A stretch of DNA of 64,000 nt from Arsenicicoccus dermatophilus (GCF_022568795.1 NZ_JAKZHU010000001.1:186001-250000); one strand, 5' to 3'; counted from the first letter of the stretch, positions 1 to 9,834 are shown. Translations and numbers: made by a program. The notes: a model not told the origin generated them from the sequence alone.

Positions 1-25
1 GGTTCGAATCCCACGCCCTCCGCCA
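1..25 (+). tRNA. tRNA 3' end (partial, possibly tRNA-Ser)
   Basis: The window opens inside a tRNA gene. What remains is the T loop (TTCGAAT), the 3' half of the T stem (CCCAC), the 3' acceptor strand GCCCTCC, a G discriminator base and CCA. The acceptor 5' strand must therefore be GGAGGGC. The anticodon lies outside the window. The GGAGG-type acceptor and G discriminator resemble the other serine tRNAs in this window, so serine is a guess. Confidence 0.75.
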
Positions 26-312
26 GGAGGGCCCCGGTCTCGGGTGCCTCGGCCGCAGGCCGGCACGGTTGCCACGCGGGTCACCAAGAGTTCACCTGCC
101 GGAGCCTGCGCCCCGTGGTCCCGGTGATAGGTTGCTGCTGGTTGCTGAAGCAGTTCCTCGCAAGACGTAGATGTCACCCAGCCTCGCCCGGCGGGCGGGC
201 CTGGGCGTTCACGAAGGACGGGCATGTCCCGTGCAGTGGGGCGTAAGGCAATCAGACCGGCGGGCACCCTGCTGGCCGGTCCACCGCCAGTTAGACGAAA
301 GTAGTTATACCC

Positions 313-516
313 ATGGCACAGGGCACCGTGAAGTGGTTCAACGCCGAGAAGGGCTTCGGCTTCATCGCGCAGGACGGTGGCGGCCCGGACGTCTTCGTCC
401 ACTACTCCGCCATCCAGAGCAACGGCTACCGTTCCCTCGACGAGGCGCAGCGCGTCGAGTTCGAGGTCACCCAGGGCCCCAAGGGCCCCCAGGCCGACGC
501 CGTTCGCCCGCTCTGA
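313..516 (+). CDS. cspA: Cold-shock domain protein, CspA family
   Basis: A single cold-shock domain of 67 residues, the usual family length, which binds single-stranded RNA and DNA in the cytoplasm and melts RNA structure. The N-terminus [18 protein letters not shown] carries RNP1 (KGFGFI), and RNP2 follows as VFVHY; the aromatic binding face is intact. The gene stands alone between an upstream tRNA and a strong hairpin terminator. No clear Shine-Dalgarno sequence precedes the ATG. The 287-base upstream gap (26-312) shows no gene; a long leader is typical of csp genes, and part of it may be a structured 5' UTR, but I cannot show a thermosensor. Confidence 0.96.
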   Translation: MAQGTVKWFNAEKGFGFIAQDGGGPDVFVHYSAIQSNGYRSLDEAQRVEFEVTQGPKGPQADAVRPL

Positions 517-563
517 TCTGAGCTGATCGGACGACCCGGCCCCCGGGCCGGTAGTGCCGAGCC

Positions 564-600
564 GCGAGACCCCCGACAGGTGTCCTGTCGGGGGTCTCGC
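564..600 (+). terminator. Intrinsic terminator after cspA
   Basis: A perfect 17-bp stem (564-580 with 584-600) around a TGT loop, starting 47 bases after the cspA stop codon. No strong T tract follows, as is common in high-GC actinobacteria. Confidence 0.85.
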
Positions 601-695
601 GCGCGCCCGGACCGATTTCTCAGGGTCGCCTCGATACACTCGGGAGAAACCCCGGTGGCCTGACCGGGCCGTTGGCATGGATGAAAGGCGCCCTC

Positions 696-2362
696 GTGTC
701 GGACGAAATCCGTGCTCCCGCAGGGGGGCACCCCCGAGCCGAGGGCAAGGGTGTGCACTCCCTGACGCGCCGTGAGATGCGCGCGATCGGGCCGGAGCGG
801 CGCCGCCACCCGATCCTGCGCGGCATCGTCATCGCCCTGGTCTGCGTCCTGTCGGTCGTGGCGGGCGGCAGCGTGGTCGCGCTGTTCAAGCTCAACGGCA
901 ACATCAAGTCCCTGGAGATCAGCTCGGGCCTGCTCAGGCCGAAGGCCCAGGTCTCCACCGACCCCACCTCGGGCAAGTCCGCCGCCAACATCCTGCTGAT
1001 GGGCGTGGACAGCCGGGCTGGCAGCAACGCGGTGTATGGCGACGCCTCGGACGCCAGGTCGGGCATGCGGTCGGACACCACGATGCTGGTGCACCTCGCG
1101 GCGGACCGTCGCTCGGCCGTCGTGGTCTCCATCCCCCGCGACACGGTGATGCCGGGTCCCCCGCTGCTCCGCACCGCCACCGGGGTGAAGGCCACGTCCA
1201 CCACCCCGTCCGCGCCTCCGGGCTGCGACATCCATGCGCCGGTCGCCACGTGGGACACCCGACGGATGTTCAACGAGAACATCACCCTGGGCGGCATCGA
1301 CTGCGTGGTGGCCACGGTGATGCAGAACACCGGTCTGAGCATCGACCACGTCGCGACCGTGGACTTCTCGGGCTTCAAGCAGATCGTCAACGCCATGGGC
1401 TCGGTGCCCATCTGCGTGACCAAGCCGGTGAACGACCCCTTGTCGGGGCTCAAGCTCGCTGCCGGCTGGCACGAGCTGAACGGGAGGATTCGCTGGCCTT
1501 CGTCCGCACCCGGCACGGTGTGGGTGACGGCAGCGACATCGGCCGGATGCGCCTGCAGCAGGACTTCGCCGCGGCGGTGGTGCGCAAGGCCACCTCGACC
1601 GGCGTGCTCCTCAACCCCGCCAAGATGTATGGCGTGATGGACGCGGCCACCAAGGCGCTGTCCACCGACCCCGAGCTGGCGGGCGGCCGCGCGCTGTCGA
1701 GCCTGGCCCTGGAGCTGCGGGAGATGAAGCCCGCGGACATCCGCTTCCTCACCGCCCCTACCGAGGCCTACCCGCGCGACCCCAACCGCCTGCAGCTGAG
1801 CCCCGCCGCCACCCAGCTGTGGACGCTGCTGCGCAACGACGCTCCCTGGCCGGGGACTCCGGGCGGCGCCGCCCCGTCGGCGACCCCGACGCCGTCCGCC
1901 ATACCGACGTTGTCCCCGAGCACGGTGTCGCTGTCGGTCGAGAACGCCTCGGGCGCGGACGGGCTCGCGACCCAGGTGGCCAAGGCGCTGCGGGCCCAGG
2001 GCTTCGTGATCACCGCGACCGGCCCGGCCGGGCGGGTGGCGAACGGTTACACCATCCACCACGCGCCCGGCCAGGTGGCACAGGCCAAGGAGCTCGCCCT
2101 CGCGCTGCCCGGCGCGACCCTGAAGGGCGACGGGGCGCCCGGAGCGGCCCTGCGGGTCGTCGTCGGCCGGGGCGCCCGGCCGGTGCTCGCCGTCCCGAAC
2201 CGGCTCGGCACCGGCCCGCTGCCCGCGCAGCCGATCGAGGCTCCCCCGGCCACGGGCTCGGGCACCGGGACCCCCACCGCTCCGGCAGGAGTGCCCACCC
2301 TGCAGGCCAAGTCGGCCGCGGACGACGTCTGCAGCGACACCTCCAAGGGTGGTGCGGGCTGA
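696..2362 (+). pseudogene. LytR-CpsA-Psr (LCP) family wall-polymer ligase, single-base frameshift
   Basis: LCP proteins transfer polyprenyl-phosphate-linked glycopolymers to peptidoglycan at the outer face of the membrane. The translation has a short basic cytoplasmic part, one membrane helix (about residues 45-67), an LCP domain beginning NILLMGVDSRAG with the arginine motif SIPRDT, and a C-terminal LytR_C domain (about 1920-2160). Reading frame is lost at 1482-1484: after WHELNG, frame 0 turns to nonsense while the next frame continues with EDSLAFVRTRHG, the conserved LCP motif. One G is missing from a G run. Both halves are otherwise well conserved, so a base-calling error is as likely as a real mutation. 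The GTG at 696 has AAAGG 6 bases upstream; ATG 681 is an alternative start. Confidence 0.85.
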
Positions 2363-2477
2363 CCTGGCCATGGGTGCTCCCCGGCCGGCTCACCTCGCCG
2401 TCTCGGGCCGCGGCTCGCCCGTGGACAGTCGTTTTGCCCGGGCGTGCTGCTGACCGGTAGCCTGTGCGGGTTGCACT

Positions 2478-2565
2478 GGAGGTGTCGCATAGTGGCCTAG
2501 TGCGCCCGCCTGCTAAGCGGGTTGAGGTTGAAAACCTCTCGCGGGTTCAAATCCCGCCACCTCCG
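2478..2565 (+). tRNA. tRNA-Ser(GCU)
   Basis: Acceptor GGAGGTG pairs with CACCTCC. The anticodon stem CCCGC/GCGGG encloses loop CTGCTAA with anticodon GCT (2512-2514). A long variable arm (GAGGTTGAAAACCTC) marks a class II serine tRNA. T loop TTCAAAT. CCA is not encoded. Confidence 0.96.
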
Positions 2566-2586
2566 CAGCCACCGTCTGCCTGCGGT

Positions 2587-2626
2587 GCGCGACAGCCCTC
2601 GACCTGCGGGTCGGGGGCTGTCGCGC
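2587..2626 (+). terminator. Terminator after tRNA-Ser(GCU)
   Basis: A 12-bp perfect outer stem (2587-2598 with 2615-2626) with an inner GACC/GGTC extension, 21 bases after the tRNA. Confidence 0.75.
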
Positions 2627-2679
2627 GTTAGCGGCACCCCGGTTGCTGAGACGGATCAGCGATGACCTAGCGTGATGGG

Positions 2680-3903
2680 GTGGACTTTTCTTTTTCTCCT
2701 GCCCAGGAGCAGTGGCACACGCGCATGGCGGAGTTCCTCGAGGCGGAGGTCTACCCGGTCGAGGACGAGGCCCGAGCCGAGGCGGCGCGCAACGCCCAGG
2801 AGGGCAGCTGGGAGCGGCCGTCGGCGGTGGCCCGGCTCGCCGCCACGGCCCGTGGCGTCGGGCTGTGGAACCTCTCGCTTCCCGAGCCCCACGGCGCGGG
2901 TCTGAGCCTGCTCGACGTGGCTCCGGTCGTGGAGCTGTCCGGTCGGTCCCCCCACCTGGCACCCGAGGCGATCAACCTGAGCAGCCCCGACATCGGCAAC
3001 ATCGAGCTGCTCCTGCGCCACGGCACCCCGCAGCAGCGTGAGCAGTGGCTGGAACCCCTGGTGGCCGGGGACCTGCGCTCCTCCTTCGCGATGACCGAGC
3101 CGTCGGTCGCCTCCTCCGACGCCGGCAACATCGCCACGGCCATCACGGTGGACCAGAGCTCGCAGGAGCTCGTCGTCGACGGCACCAAGTGGTGGTCGAG
3201 CGGCGCCATGGCCCCCGACTGCCGCCTGCTGCTCGTCATGGGCCGCTCCAACCCCCGCGGCCAGCGTCACCAGCAGCACTCCCTGGTGATCGTCCCCAAG
3301 GACACCCCGGGCGTCGAGGTGGTGCGCTCCACCGGCGTCCTGGGTTACCCGGACGCCATGACAGGGGGGCACGCGCAGATCACCTTCACCGACGTGCGGG
3401 TGCCCATGACCAACCTCGTGGGCGGGCTGCACCGAGGTTTTGCTCTCGCCCAGGCGCGGATGGCCCCGACCCGGCTCATGCACTGCCTCAAGCTGATCGG
3501 CGTGGCCGAGCGGGCCTACGACCTGATGGCGTTGCGCGTGCCGAGCCGCATCGTCTTCGGCCGGCCGCTCGCCCAGCAGGGCCTGGTCCAGCAGTGGATC
3601 GCCGAGTCGCGGGTCGCGATCGACCAGGCCCGGTTGCTCGGCTACCGCGCGGCCTGGGCGCTCGACCGCACCGACGAGCAGGAAGCGGCAGCCGCGGTGT
3701 CCGCCCTCAAGGTGGTCGCGCCCCGCATGGCGACGGCGGTCGTCGACCGCGCGATCCAGGCGTATGGCGCCATGGGGCTGTCCGAGGACCTGCCCCTCGG
3801 CGAGCTCAACGCCTACTGCCGACAGATGCACATCGCCGACGGCCCCGACGAGGTCCACCTCATGGCCGTGGCTCGGCACGAGCTGAGCCGCTACAGCGAC
3901 TGA
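2680..3903 (+). CDS. Acyl-CoA dehydrogenase, ACAD11-like
   Basis: An FAD-dependent enzyme that introduces the alpha-beta double bond of acyl-CoA in the first step of beta-oxidation. 407 residues, normal for the family. Start GTG gives MDFSFSPAQEQ. The N-terminal helical domain is followed by the flavin-contact motif FAMTEPSVASSD, the beta domain, and a C-terminal helical domain with FGRPLAQQG and IADGPDEVH, the latter characteristic of the ACAD10/11 branch rather than short-chain FadE. Substrate chain length cannot be read from sequence; ACAD11 relatives act on long-chain or 4-hydroxyacyl substrates. Monocistronic, with a downstream hairpin region shared with the convergent cupin gene. Confidence 0.92.
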   Translation: MDFSFSPAQEQWHTRMAEFLEAEVYPVEDEARAEAARNAQEGSWERPSAVARLAATARGVGLWNLSLPEPHGAGLSLLDVAPVVELSGRSPHLAPEAINLSSPDIGNIELLLRHGTPQQREQWLEPLVAGDLRSSFAMTEPSVASSDAGNIATAITVDQSSQELVVDGTKWWSSGAMAPDCRLLLVMGRSNPRGQRHQQHSLVIVPKDTPGVEVVRSTGVLGYPDAMTGGHAQITFTDVRVPMTNLVGGLHRGFALAQARMAPTRLMHCLKLIGVAERAYDLMALRVPSRIVFGRPLAQQGLVQQWIAESRVAIDQARLLGYRAAWALDRTDEQEAAAAVSALKVVAPRMATAVVDRAIQAYGAMGLSEDLPLGELNAYCRQMHIADGPDEVHLMAVARHELSRYSD

Positions 3904-3930
3904 CCCGCCGCTCCGGGGCTCGACCGCGGG

Positions 3931-3999
3931 GCGGTGAGGGTGGCGCGGTGAGGGTGGCTCGGTCGAGCCCTCCTCGGTCTTGCCGGCACACCCTCACCG
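3931..3999. terminator. Convergent terminator region with duplicated arm
   Basis: A 14-bp unit (GCGGTGAGGGTGGC) occurs twice back to back (3931-3944, 3945-3958). Its 11-base core is complementary to CACCCTCACCG at 3989-3999, so either copy can pair with the one distal arm. A small GGCTCG/CGAGCC hairpin lies inside. It sits between two convergent genes and is probably a bidirectional terminator. Confidence 0.55.
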
Positions 4000-4025
4000 T
4001 CCGCGGCCCCCGCCCGGCTGGGCGG

Positions 4026-4502
4026 TCAGGCGTGCTGGTCCTCCGCGCCGGAGCCCGGCTGCACGGTCCACGTCGGCGGCTCGTCCTTGCCGGACTCCTC
4101 GTCCCGCTCGGCGTCGGCGGCGGTGGCCTGGACGATCCCCTGCGCGTGGTGGGTGGGGGCATAGACGGCATACAGCCGCAGCGGTTCGTCACCGGTGTTG
4201 ATCACGTCGTGCCAGGTGCCGGCCGGGACCTGGATCGACCAGCCGTCCTCGACCTCCTGCTCGAAGGACAGGTCGTCCTCGGCCGGGCCCATGACGCAGC
4301 GGCCCCGTCCGGCGTCGACGCGCAGGAACTGGTCGGTCTCGGGGTGCGCCTCCAGCCCGATGGACTGGCCCACGGGGATGGACATGAGGGTGACCTGGAG
4401 GTACTTCCCGGTCCAGGCGACGGTGCGGTAGGTGTCGTTCTCGGTGGTGGCGGTCTCGATGTCGAAGGCGTTGGGCCGGGGGCCGTTGTCGACGATGTCC
4501 AT
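4026..4502 (-). CDS. Cupin-domain protein
   Basis: A small soluble protein of 158 residues with one cupin barrel. The metal-binding pattern is visible: EAHPETDQFLRV supplies the first His and Glu ligands and VPAGTWHDVIN the second-motif His. This resembles single-domain mannose-6-phosphate-isomerase-like cupins, many of uncharacterised function. A strong Shine-Dalgarno sequence (AGGAGG) precedes the ATG. It lies 70 bases downstream of the histidine kinase on the same strand and may be cotranscribed with it. No substrate can be assigned. Confidence 0.85.
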   Translation of the reverse strand: MDIVDNGPRPNAFDIETATTENDTYRTVAWTGKYLQVTLMSIPVGQSIGLEAHPETDQFLRVDAGRGRCVMGPAEDDLSFEQEVEDGWSIQVPAGTWHDVINTGDEPLRLYAVYAPTHHAQGIVQATAADAERDEESGKDEPPTWTVQPGSGAEDQHA

Positions 4503-4572
4503 GTGTCCTCCTGGAGGGTCGGTGGTCCTCCAGTCCTATCGCATCGTCGCCCCGGGCACCGACCGGGCCCCG

Positions 4573-6012
4573 TCAACGGCGCGGCAGCCGCACGGTGAAG
4601 GTCGTCGAGCCGGGGCGCGAGGCCACACGGACGTCCCCGCCGTGGGCGCGGACGACGGCGTCGACGATGGACAGTCCCAGGCCGCTGGAGCCGGCGGCGC
4701 GGTTGCGGGCGGAGTCGCCCCGGACGAACCGCTGGAAGAGGTCGGGCTGCAGCTCCGGGGCGATGCCCGGACCGTCGTCGTGGACGCGGAGCAGGACCTC
4801 GTCGTCCCCGGTCGTCACGGAGGTGAGCACGCGGGTGCCCTCCGGGGTGTACTTGTGCGCGTTGGCGAGCAGGTTGACCAGCACCTGTCGCAGCCGGGCC
4901 TCGTCCCCCTCGGTCTCGACCGCCTCGTCGGGCAGGGCCAGCTCCCAGCGGTGACCCGGTGCGGTCACCTGGGCGTCGCTCACGCACTCCATGACGAGCA
5001 GGGTGAGGTCCACGGGGGCGTGCTCGAGCGGGCGGCCCGCGTCGAGGCGGGCCAGGAGCAGCAGGTCCTCGACGAGCCCGGTCATCCGGCGGGCCTCGGA
5101 CTCGATCCGATCCAGGGCGTGCCGCACCCCCGCCGGAACGGGCTCGCGCTCCCGGCGGGACAGCTCGGCATACCCCTGGATCGAGGCGAGCGGGGTCCGC
5201 AGCTCGTGGGAGGCGTCCGCGACGAACTGACGCACCCGGGTCTCCGACCGGTGCCGCGCCTGCAGGGCCTCGTCGACGTTGTCGAGCAGGGTGTTGAGGG
5301 CGTGGCCGACCTGGCCGACCTCGGTGCGCTGACTGGTGAGCTCCGCGGGCACCCGGTCCGCGAGGGCCACCTCGCCCTGGGACAGGTCCATCCGGGAGAC
5401 CCCGGTGGCGGTCTCGGCCACCCGGCGCAGCGGCCAGAGGTTGCGCCGGACCAGCCAGGTCCCCAGCAGCCCGGTCAGCACCAGCCCGGTCACCGAGGCG
5501 AGGGTGATCGTGCGCAGCAGCTCGCCGAGGGCATGCCGCACCCCGGTCATCGGGACCCCGGTGACGATGGTGGTGCCGGCGCCGGTCGAGTCCATGCGGT
5601 ATGCCGAGACGACGCGGTAGTCGCCGAGGGCGCCGACGGAGACGGTGCGGGGCGCCTCGTCGGCCCCCGCCTGGCTCACGGCCGCCACCTGGTCGGACGA
5701 CAGGCTCGCGTAGCCGCCCTCGCTGATGACGTAGGCGGGCCGGGCCACCCCGTCCTGCAGGCACACCCGCAACATCCCCTCGCCCGTCCCGGGCGGCCGG
5801 TCGGTGCACTGGCGATAGACGTCGTCGTGACCGCCCCGCGGACCGTGGTCGATCATCCGGGCCTGCTGGACCAGCTGCCCGTCGAGCTGCGCCGTCAGCC
5901 GACGCTCCATCACCAGCACCGTCGCCGTCCCGATCGCCAGGGTGACGGCGAGGAAGAGCGCCAGGACACCGGCGACCAGCTTGGCCGCCAGCGACCAGTC
6001 GCGCAGGTGCAT
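4573..6012 (-). CDS. Two-component sensor histidine kinase
   Basis: A membrane kinase of 479 residues. Order: TM1 (about 8-34), an extracytoplasmic sensor region to about 160, TM2 (about 165-188), HAMP, HisKA with the phosphoacceptor in FVADASHELRTPL (His269), then HATPase_c with NLLANAHKYTP, DDGPGI and GSSGLGLSIV. Architecture and pairing match actinobacterial MprB/TcrY-type kinases. The start codon overlaps the regulator stop codon (TGATG), so the pair is translationally coupled, and the start upstream of this would run into the regulator gene. The signal sensed is unknown. Confidence 0.94.
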   Translation of the reverse strand: MHLRDWSLAAKLVAGVLALFLAVTLAIGTATVLVMERRLTAQLDGQLVQQARMIDHGPRGGHDDVYRQCTDRPPGTGEGMLRVCLQDGVARPAYVISEGGYASLSSDQVAAVSQAGADEAPRTVSVGALGDYRVVSAYRMDSTGAGTTIVTGVPMTGVRHALGELLRTITLASVTGLVLTGLLGTWLVRRNLWPLRRVAETATGVSRMDLSQGEVALADRVPAELTSQRTEVGQVGHALNTLLDNVDEALQARHRSETRVRQFVADASHELRTPLASIQGYAELSRREREPVPAGVRHALDRIESEARRMTGLVEDLLLLARLDAGRPLEHAPVDLTLLVMECVSDAQVTAPGHRWELALPDEAVETEGDEARLRQVLVNLLANAHKYTPEGTRVLTSVTTGDDEVLLRVHDDGPGIAPELQPDLFQRFVRGDSARNRAAGSSGLGLSIVDAVVRAHGGDVRVASRPGSTTFTVRLPRR

Positions 6013-6755
6013 CACTCGGCAGGCTTCAGCACGTAGCCCACGCCCCGCATGGTGTGGATCATGGGCGCGCGGCCGTGGTCGACCTTCTTGCGCAGGTAGG
6101 AGATGTAGAGCTCGACGACGTTGGCCTGCCCGCCGAAGTCGTAGTTCCACACCCGGTCCAGGATCTGGGCCTTGGACAGCACCCGCCGCGGGTTGCGCAT
6201 GAGATAGCGCAGCAGCTCGAACTCCGTCGCCGTCAGCCTGATCTCGTCGCCACCTCGACGCACCTCGTGGGCGTCCTCGTCCATGACCAGGTCACCCACC
6301 GTCAGCACCGAGTCGCTCTCCTCCTCGGCCACGGCGGTGCGGCGCATGAGGGCGCGCAGGCGGGCCACGACCTCCTCCAGCGAGAAGGGCTTGGTGACGT
6401 AGTCGTCGCCGCCCGCCGTCAGGCCGGCCACCCGGTCCTCGACGGCGTCCTTGGCGGTGAGGAAGAGCACCGGGATGTTGGGGTCCTCCTGCCGCATCTT
6501 GCGCAGGACCTCCAGCCCGTCCAGGTCCGGGAGCATCATGTCGAGCGCCACCGCGTCGGGCTTGAGCTCGCGCGCCGCCCGGACGGCCTCGAGCCCGGTG
6601 CCCGCCGTGCGGACCTCCCACCCCTCGTAGCGCAGCGCCATGCCCAGCAGCTCGGCGATGTTGGCCTCGTCGTCGACGACGAGGACGCGGACGGGGGAGC
6701 CGTCCAGGCGGCGCAGGGCCGGGGCGGTGGCGGTGTGCGTGCTCATGGGTCTCAT
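6012..6755 (-). CDS. OmpR/PhoB-family response regulator
   Basis: Partner of the adjacent kinase. The receiver domain (about 22-135) has the acidic pair VVDDE, phosphoacceptor Asp72 (ALDMMLPDLDG) and the LTAKD and KPF switch residues. The winged-helix DNA-binding domain (about 150-245) ends with the typical MIHTMRGVGYVLKPAE. The start at 6755 is chosen because GGAGGG lies 8 bases upstream; the alternative ATG at 6746 would be 17 bases from it. First gene of a kinase-regulator operon. Confidence 0.94.
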   Translation of the reverse strand: MRPMSTHTATAPALRRLDGSPVRVLVVDDEANIAELLGMALRYEGWEVRTAGTGLEAVRAARELKPDAVALDMMLPDLDGLEVLRKMRQEDPNIPVLFLTAKDAVEDRVAGLTAGGDDYVTKPFSLEEVVARLRALMRRTAVAEEESDSVLTVGDLVMDEDAHEVRRGGDEIRLTATEFELLRYLMRNPRRVLSKAQILDRVWNYDFGGQANVVELYISYLRKKVDHGRAPMIHTMRGVGYVLKPAE

Positions 6756-6906
6756 CGTGCGAGCCCTCCCTGTGGGGGCCACAGGGCGATCCTGTGGTGG
6801 TCCTGTGCGACCACTATGACGCACTCGTCGGTCACGCAGAGCGAGGACACGGGGTCAGGGGCCCCGGGTGCCGGCCGGGCTGCTCCAGGCGCGCGGCGCG
6901 GCCGAG

Positions 6907-7116
6907 TCAGCTCCAGTCGGGGGCCGGGCGGGGATCCGCGCCGCGGGCGACCGGGTCACCCAGCTCGGCATACCGCTGGTGCAGCCTGGTCCGGACCTCC
7001 TCGGCCGTCATCGCGCGCCGGGAGCGCTCGCCCCGCGCCGCCAGCACGCCCGTCGCCGCCACGCCGGCGAGACCGGCCGCGCCGAGGACCTTCCACCAGG
7101 AGGTGCGCCTGCTCAT
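6907..7116 (-). CDS. Small membrane-anchored hypothetical protein
   Basis: 69 residues. MSRRTSWWK is followed by one hydrophobic helix (about 9-27) and a charged C-terminal tail (VRTRLHQRYAELGDP). The positive-inside rule suggests an inner-membrane anchor, but which side the tail faces is uncertain. No recognised domain. The start region is divergent from the hydrolase at 7151, only 34 bases away, and lacks a clear ribosome binding site, so the gene may begin further upstream. Confidence 0.6.
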   Translation of the reverse strand: MSRRTSWWKVLGAAGLAGVAATGVLAARGERSRRAMTAEEVRTRLHQRYAELGDPVARGADPRPAPDWS

Positions 7117-7150
7117 GGGCGTGACGATAGCGCCGTGCCAGACTCGGGAC

Positions 7151-7783
7151 ATGGCGATCACGCTCGACCAGGCCGTGGACAGCGCCCGCACCGGGGACAT
7201 CTGGATCTTCCGCGGGGGCACGGGAGCCGACCGCGCGATCCAGCTGATGACCAACGCTCCGGTCAACCACGTCGGGATGACCGTGGTCCTCGACGACCTG
7301 CCCCCGCTGATGTGGCACGCCGAGCTGGGCAAGGCGCTCGTCGACGTCTGGTCCGGGCAGCACCAACGAGGCGTCCAGCTGCACGACCTGCACGACGCGG
7401 TGACCCGGTGGCACGACGACTACGGGCAGCGAGGGTGGATGCGGCAGCTCACGCCGGAGGTGGGGCGCCGGCACGAGGACGAGCTCCTGCGGGTGATCGC
7501 GCGCTGGGACGGCACGAGCTTCCCACGGACGGCGGCGCTGGCGGGCCGGTGGCTGCGGGGGCGCCGGGGCTACCTGCCCTGGCGCACGGAGCCGCGACCG
7601 GTCAACGCCCGCCCCGCGCTGGCCTACTGCGCCGAGGTGGTCGCGGTGACCTACGAGGCCATGGGGCTGCTCGAGCCGGGGCGCCCGCTGAGCTGGTACG
7701 ACCCCGGGCGCTTCTGGTCCGGGGACGAGCTGCCGATGGCGGCGGGGTGGGCGCTCGGAGCCGAGATCGAGGTCGTCGTCTGA
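7151..7783 (+). CDS. Permuted papain-like (YiiX/NlpC-type) hydrolase
   Basis: 210 residues without a signal peptide. GDIWIFRGG near residue 19 and NHVGMTVVLDD about 20 residues later match the His-bearing half of circularly permuted NlpC/P60-like (YaeF/YiiX) folds; PALAYCAEVVAVTYEAMG near residue 160 supplies the Cys-bearing helix. In this permuted family the Cys follows the His, as seen here. Members are thiol hydrolases or acyltransferases with lipid or amide substrates. Monocistronic, ended by a strong bidirectional hairpin. Confidence 0.7.
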   Translation: MAITLDQAVDSARTGDIWIFRGGTGADRAIQLMTNAPVNHVGMTVVLDDLPPLMWHAELGKALVDVWSGQHQRGVQLHDLHDAVTRWHDDYGQRGWMRQLTPEVGRRHEDELLRVIARWDGTSFPRTAALAGRWLRGRRGYLPWRTEPRPVNARPALAYCAEVVAVTYEAMGLLEPGRPLSWYDPGRFWSGDELPMAAGWALGAEIEVVV

Positions 7784-7795
7784 TCGCGGTATGGC

Positions 7796-7837
7796 GTGAC
7801 GAGGGCTCCCTTCCCGCAGGAAGGGAGCCCTCGTCAC
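7796..7837. terminator. Bidirectional terminator (hydrolase / pckG)
   Basis: A perfect 19-bp stem (7796-7814 with 7819-7837) and a CGCA loop lie exactly between two convergent genes. Confidence 0.88.
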
Positions 7838-7852
7838 GGGCCGTTCCTGGCG

Positions 7853-9649
7853 TCACGCCTGGGCGATGCGCTCCTTGAGGCCGTCGAGCTGCGTGCGCAT
7901 CTCGGCGGGGAGGGTGTCGCCGAACTGCGCGAACCACTCCTCGATCATCGGGATCTCGGCCTCCCAGCCGGCCTTGTCGAAGGCAAGAGCGGTCCTGAGC
8001 TGCTCGTCGGTCAGGTCCAGGCCGTCGGTGTCGATCTCCTCGGGCTTCGGCAGGACGCCGATCGGCGACTCGGTGCCCTCGGCCTTGCCCTCGAGACGGT
8101 CGACGATCCACGCCATGACGCGGGAGTTCTCGCCGAAACCGGGCCAGACGAAGTTGCCCTCGTCGTCCTTGCGGAACCAGTTGACCTGGAAGATCTTGGG
8201 CAGCTTGTCCGCGTCGCCCTTCTTGCCCATCTCCACCCAGTGCTTGACGTAGTCACCGGCGGCGTAGCCGATGAACGGCAACATGGCCATCGGGTCGCGA
8301 CGCACCACGCCCACCGCGCCGGCCTGGGCCGCCGTGGTCTCCGAGGAGAGGGTGGCGCCCATGTAGGTGCCGTGGTTCCAGTCGTGCGACTGGGCGACCA
8401 GCGGGATCGTCGAGGGACGACGACCGCCGAAGAGGATCGCCGAGATCGGGACACCGTTGGGGGAGTCGTACTCCGCGGCGGCGATCGGGCACTGCGAGAT
8501 CGGCGTGCAGAAGCGGGCGTTGGGGTGGGCCGCCTTGGCGGTGGACTCGGACGTCCAGTCGTTGCCCTTCCAGTCGATGAGCCTGGCCGGCTTCTTGTCG
8601 GTCATGCCCTCCCACCAGACGTCGCCGTCCGGGGTGCGCGCGACGTTGGTGAACACCGAGTGGCCGCGCTCGATGGTCTCCATGGCGGACTTGTTGGTGC
8701 TCCAGCCGGTGCCCGGCGCCACGCCGAAGAGGCCGAACTCGGGGTTGACGGCATACAGCCGGCCGTCCTCGCCGAACCGCATCCAGGCGATGTCGTCGCC
8801 GACCATCTCGGCCTTCCAGCCGGGGATGGTGGGCGCGAGCATGGCGAGGTTGGTCTTGCCGCAGGCCGACGGGAAGGCCGCGGCGATGAAGTGCGTCTTG
8901 CCCTCGGGGTTGGTGAGCTTGAGGATCAGCATGTGCTCGGCCATCCAGCCCTCGTCGCGAGCGATGGCGGAGGCGATGCGCAGGGCGTAGCACTTCTTGC
9001 CGAGCAGGGCGTTGCCGCCGTAGCCGGAGCCGAAGGACCAGATCGCGCGCTCCTCGGGGAAGTGCACGATGTACTTCGTGTCGTTGCACGGCCACGGCAC
9101 GTCCTTCTCGCCGTCGGCGATCGGGGCGCCGACCGAGTGGAGGCACTCGACGAAGCCGGCCTGCGTCTGCTCCATCTGCTTCAGCACGTCCGAGCCGATG
9201 CGGGCCATGATGCGCATGGAGGCGACGACGTACGCCGAGTCGGTGATCTCCACGCCATACATGGGCTGGTCGGCCTCGAGGTGGCCCATGACGAAGGGGA
9301 TGACGTACATCGTCCGGCCCTTCATGCACCCCTTGTAGAGGTCGCGCATGATGCCCTTCATCTGCTCGGGGTCCATCCAGTTGTTGGTGAACCCCGCGTC
9401 CTTCTCGTCCTTGGAGCAGATGTAGGTGCGGTCCTCCACGCGGGCGACGTCGTCCGGGTCCGAGGCGGCGTAGTAGCTGTTGGGCTTCTTGGCGTCGTCC
9501 AGCTTGACGAAGGTGCCGGACTCGACGAGGGACTGGTTGAGCCGGTCGGACTCCTCGTCGGTGCCGGTGACCCAGTGGATCTCGTCCGGGGTGGTGAGCG
9601 CGGCGATCTCGTCGACCCAGGCCGCAAGCTTCTGGTGAGTGGTGGACAT
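7853..9649 (-). CDS. pckG: Phosphoenolpyruvate carboxykinase (GTP)
   Basis: Converts oxaloacetate plus GTP to PEP, CO2 and GDP; the entry step of gluconeogenesis, and anaplerotic in actinobacteria. 598 residues, typical for the GTP class. Diagnostic motifs: FPSACGKTN, the P-loop with the reactive cysteine; the metal-binding region VGDDIAWM; and [22 protein letters not shown] at the guanine-binding C-terminus. The start MSTTHQ at 9649 is preferred over upstream codons because homology begins there, with AAGGGA 12-16 bases upstream. The gene stands alone, divergent from the glycosyltransferase at 9835. Confidence 0.97.
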   Translation of the reverse strand: MSTTHQKLAAWVDEIAALTTPDEIHWVTGTDEESDRLNQSLVESGTFVKLDDAKKPNSYYAASDPDDVARVEDRTYICSKDEKDAGFTNNWMDPEQMKGIMRDLYKGCMKGRTMYVIPFVMGHLEADQPMYGVEITDSAYVVASMRIMARIGSDVLKQMEQTQAGFVECLHSVGAPIADGEKDVPWPCNDTKYIVHFPEERAIWSFGSGYGGNALLGKKCYALRIASAIARDEGWMAEHMLILKLTNPEGKTHFIAAAFPSACGKTNLAMLAPTIPGWKAEMVGDDIAWMRFGEDGRLYAVNPEFGLFGVAPGTGWSTNKSAMETIERGHSVFTNVARTPDGDVWWEGMTDKKPARLIDWKGNDWTSESTAKAAHPNARFCTPISQCPIAAAEYDSPNGVPISAILFGGRRPSTIPLVAQSHDWNHGTYMGATLSSETTAAQAGAVGVVRRDPMAMLPFIGYAAGDYVKHWVEMGKKGDADKLPKIFQVNWFRKDDEGNFVWPGFGENSRVMAWIVDRLEGKAEGTESPIGVLPKPEEIDTDGLDLTDEQLRTALAFDKAGWEAEIPMIEEWFAQFGDTLPAEMRTQLDGLKERIAQA

Positions 9650-9834
9650 AGTGATCCGGCCATCCCTTCTATGCCGTCGTTGGCAAGATTGTGCAGTCAC
9701 CGTATCCGCTGCCTCCGGCACCGGCCATGCGGCGACGGCCTGGTGCGGGCAACCTCACACCAGGCCCCCTGGCACCTAGAGTGAGAGCGGCCCGTGGTCT
9801 GCCGGGCCGACCGACGAGCAGGGGAGTGCGGGAC

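Noticed and set aside
7796-9784. A 662-residue plus-strand ORF opposite pckG
   Set aside because: It is the antisense shadow of pckG in a high-GC gene; the minus strand carries every PEPCK motif and the plus-strand product resembles nothing.
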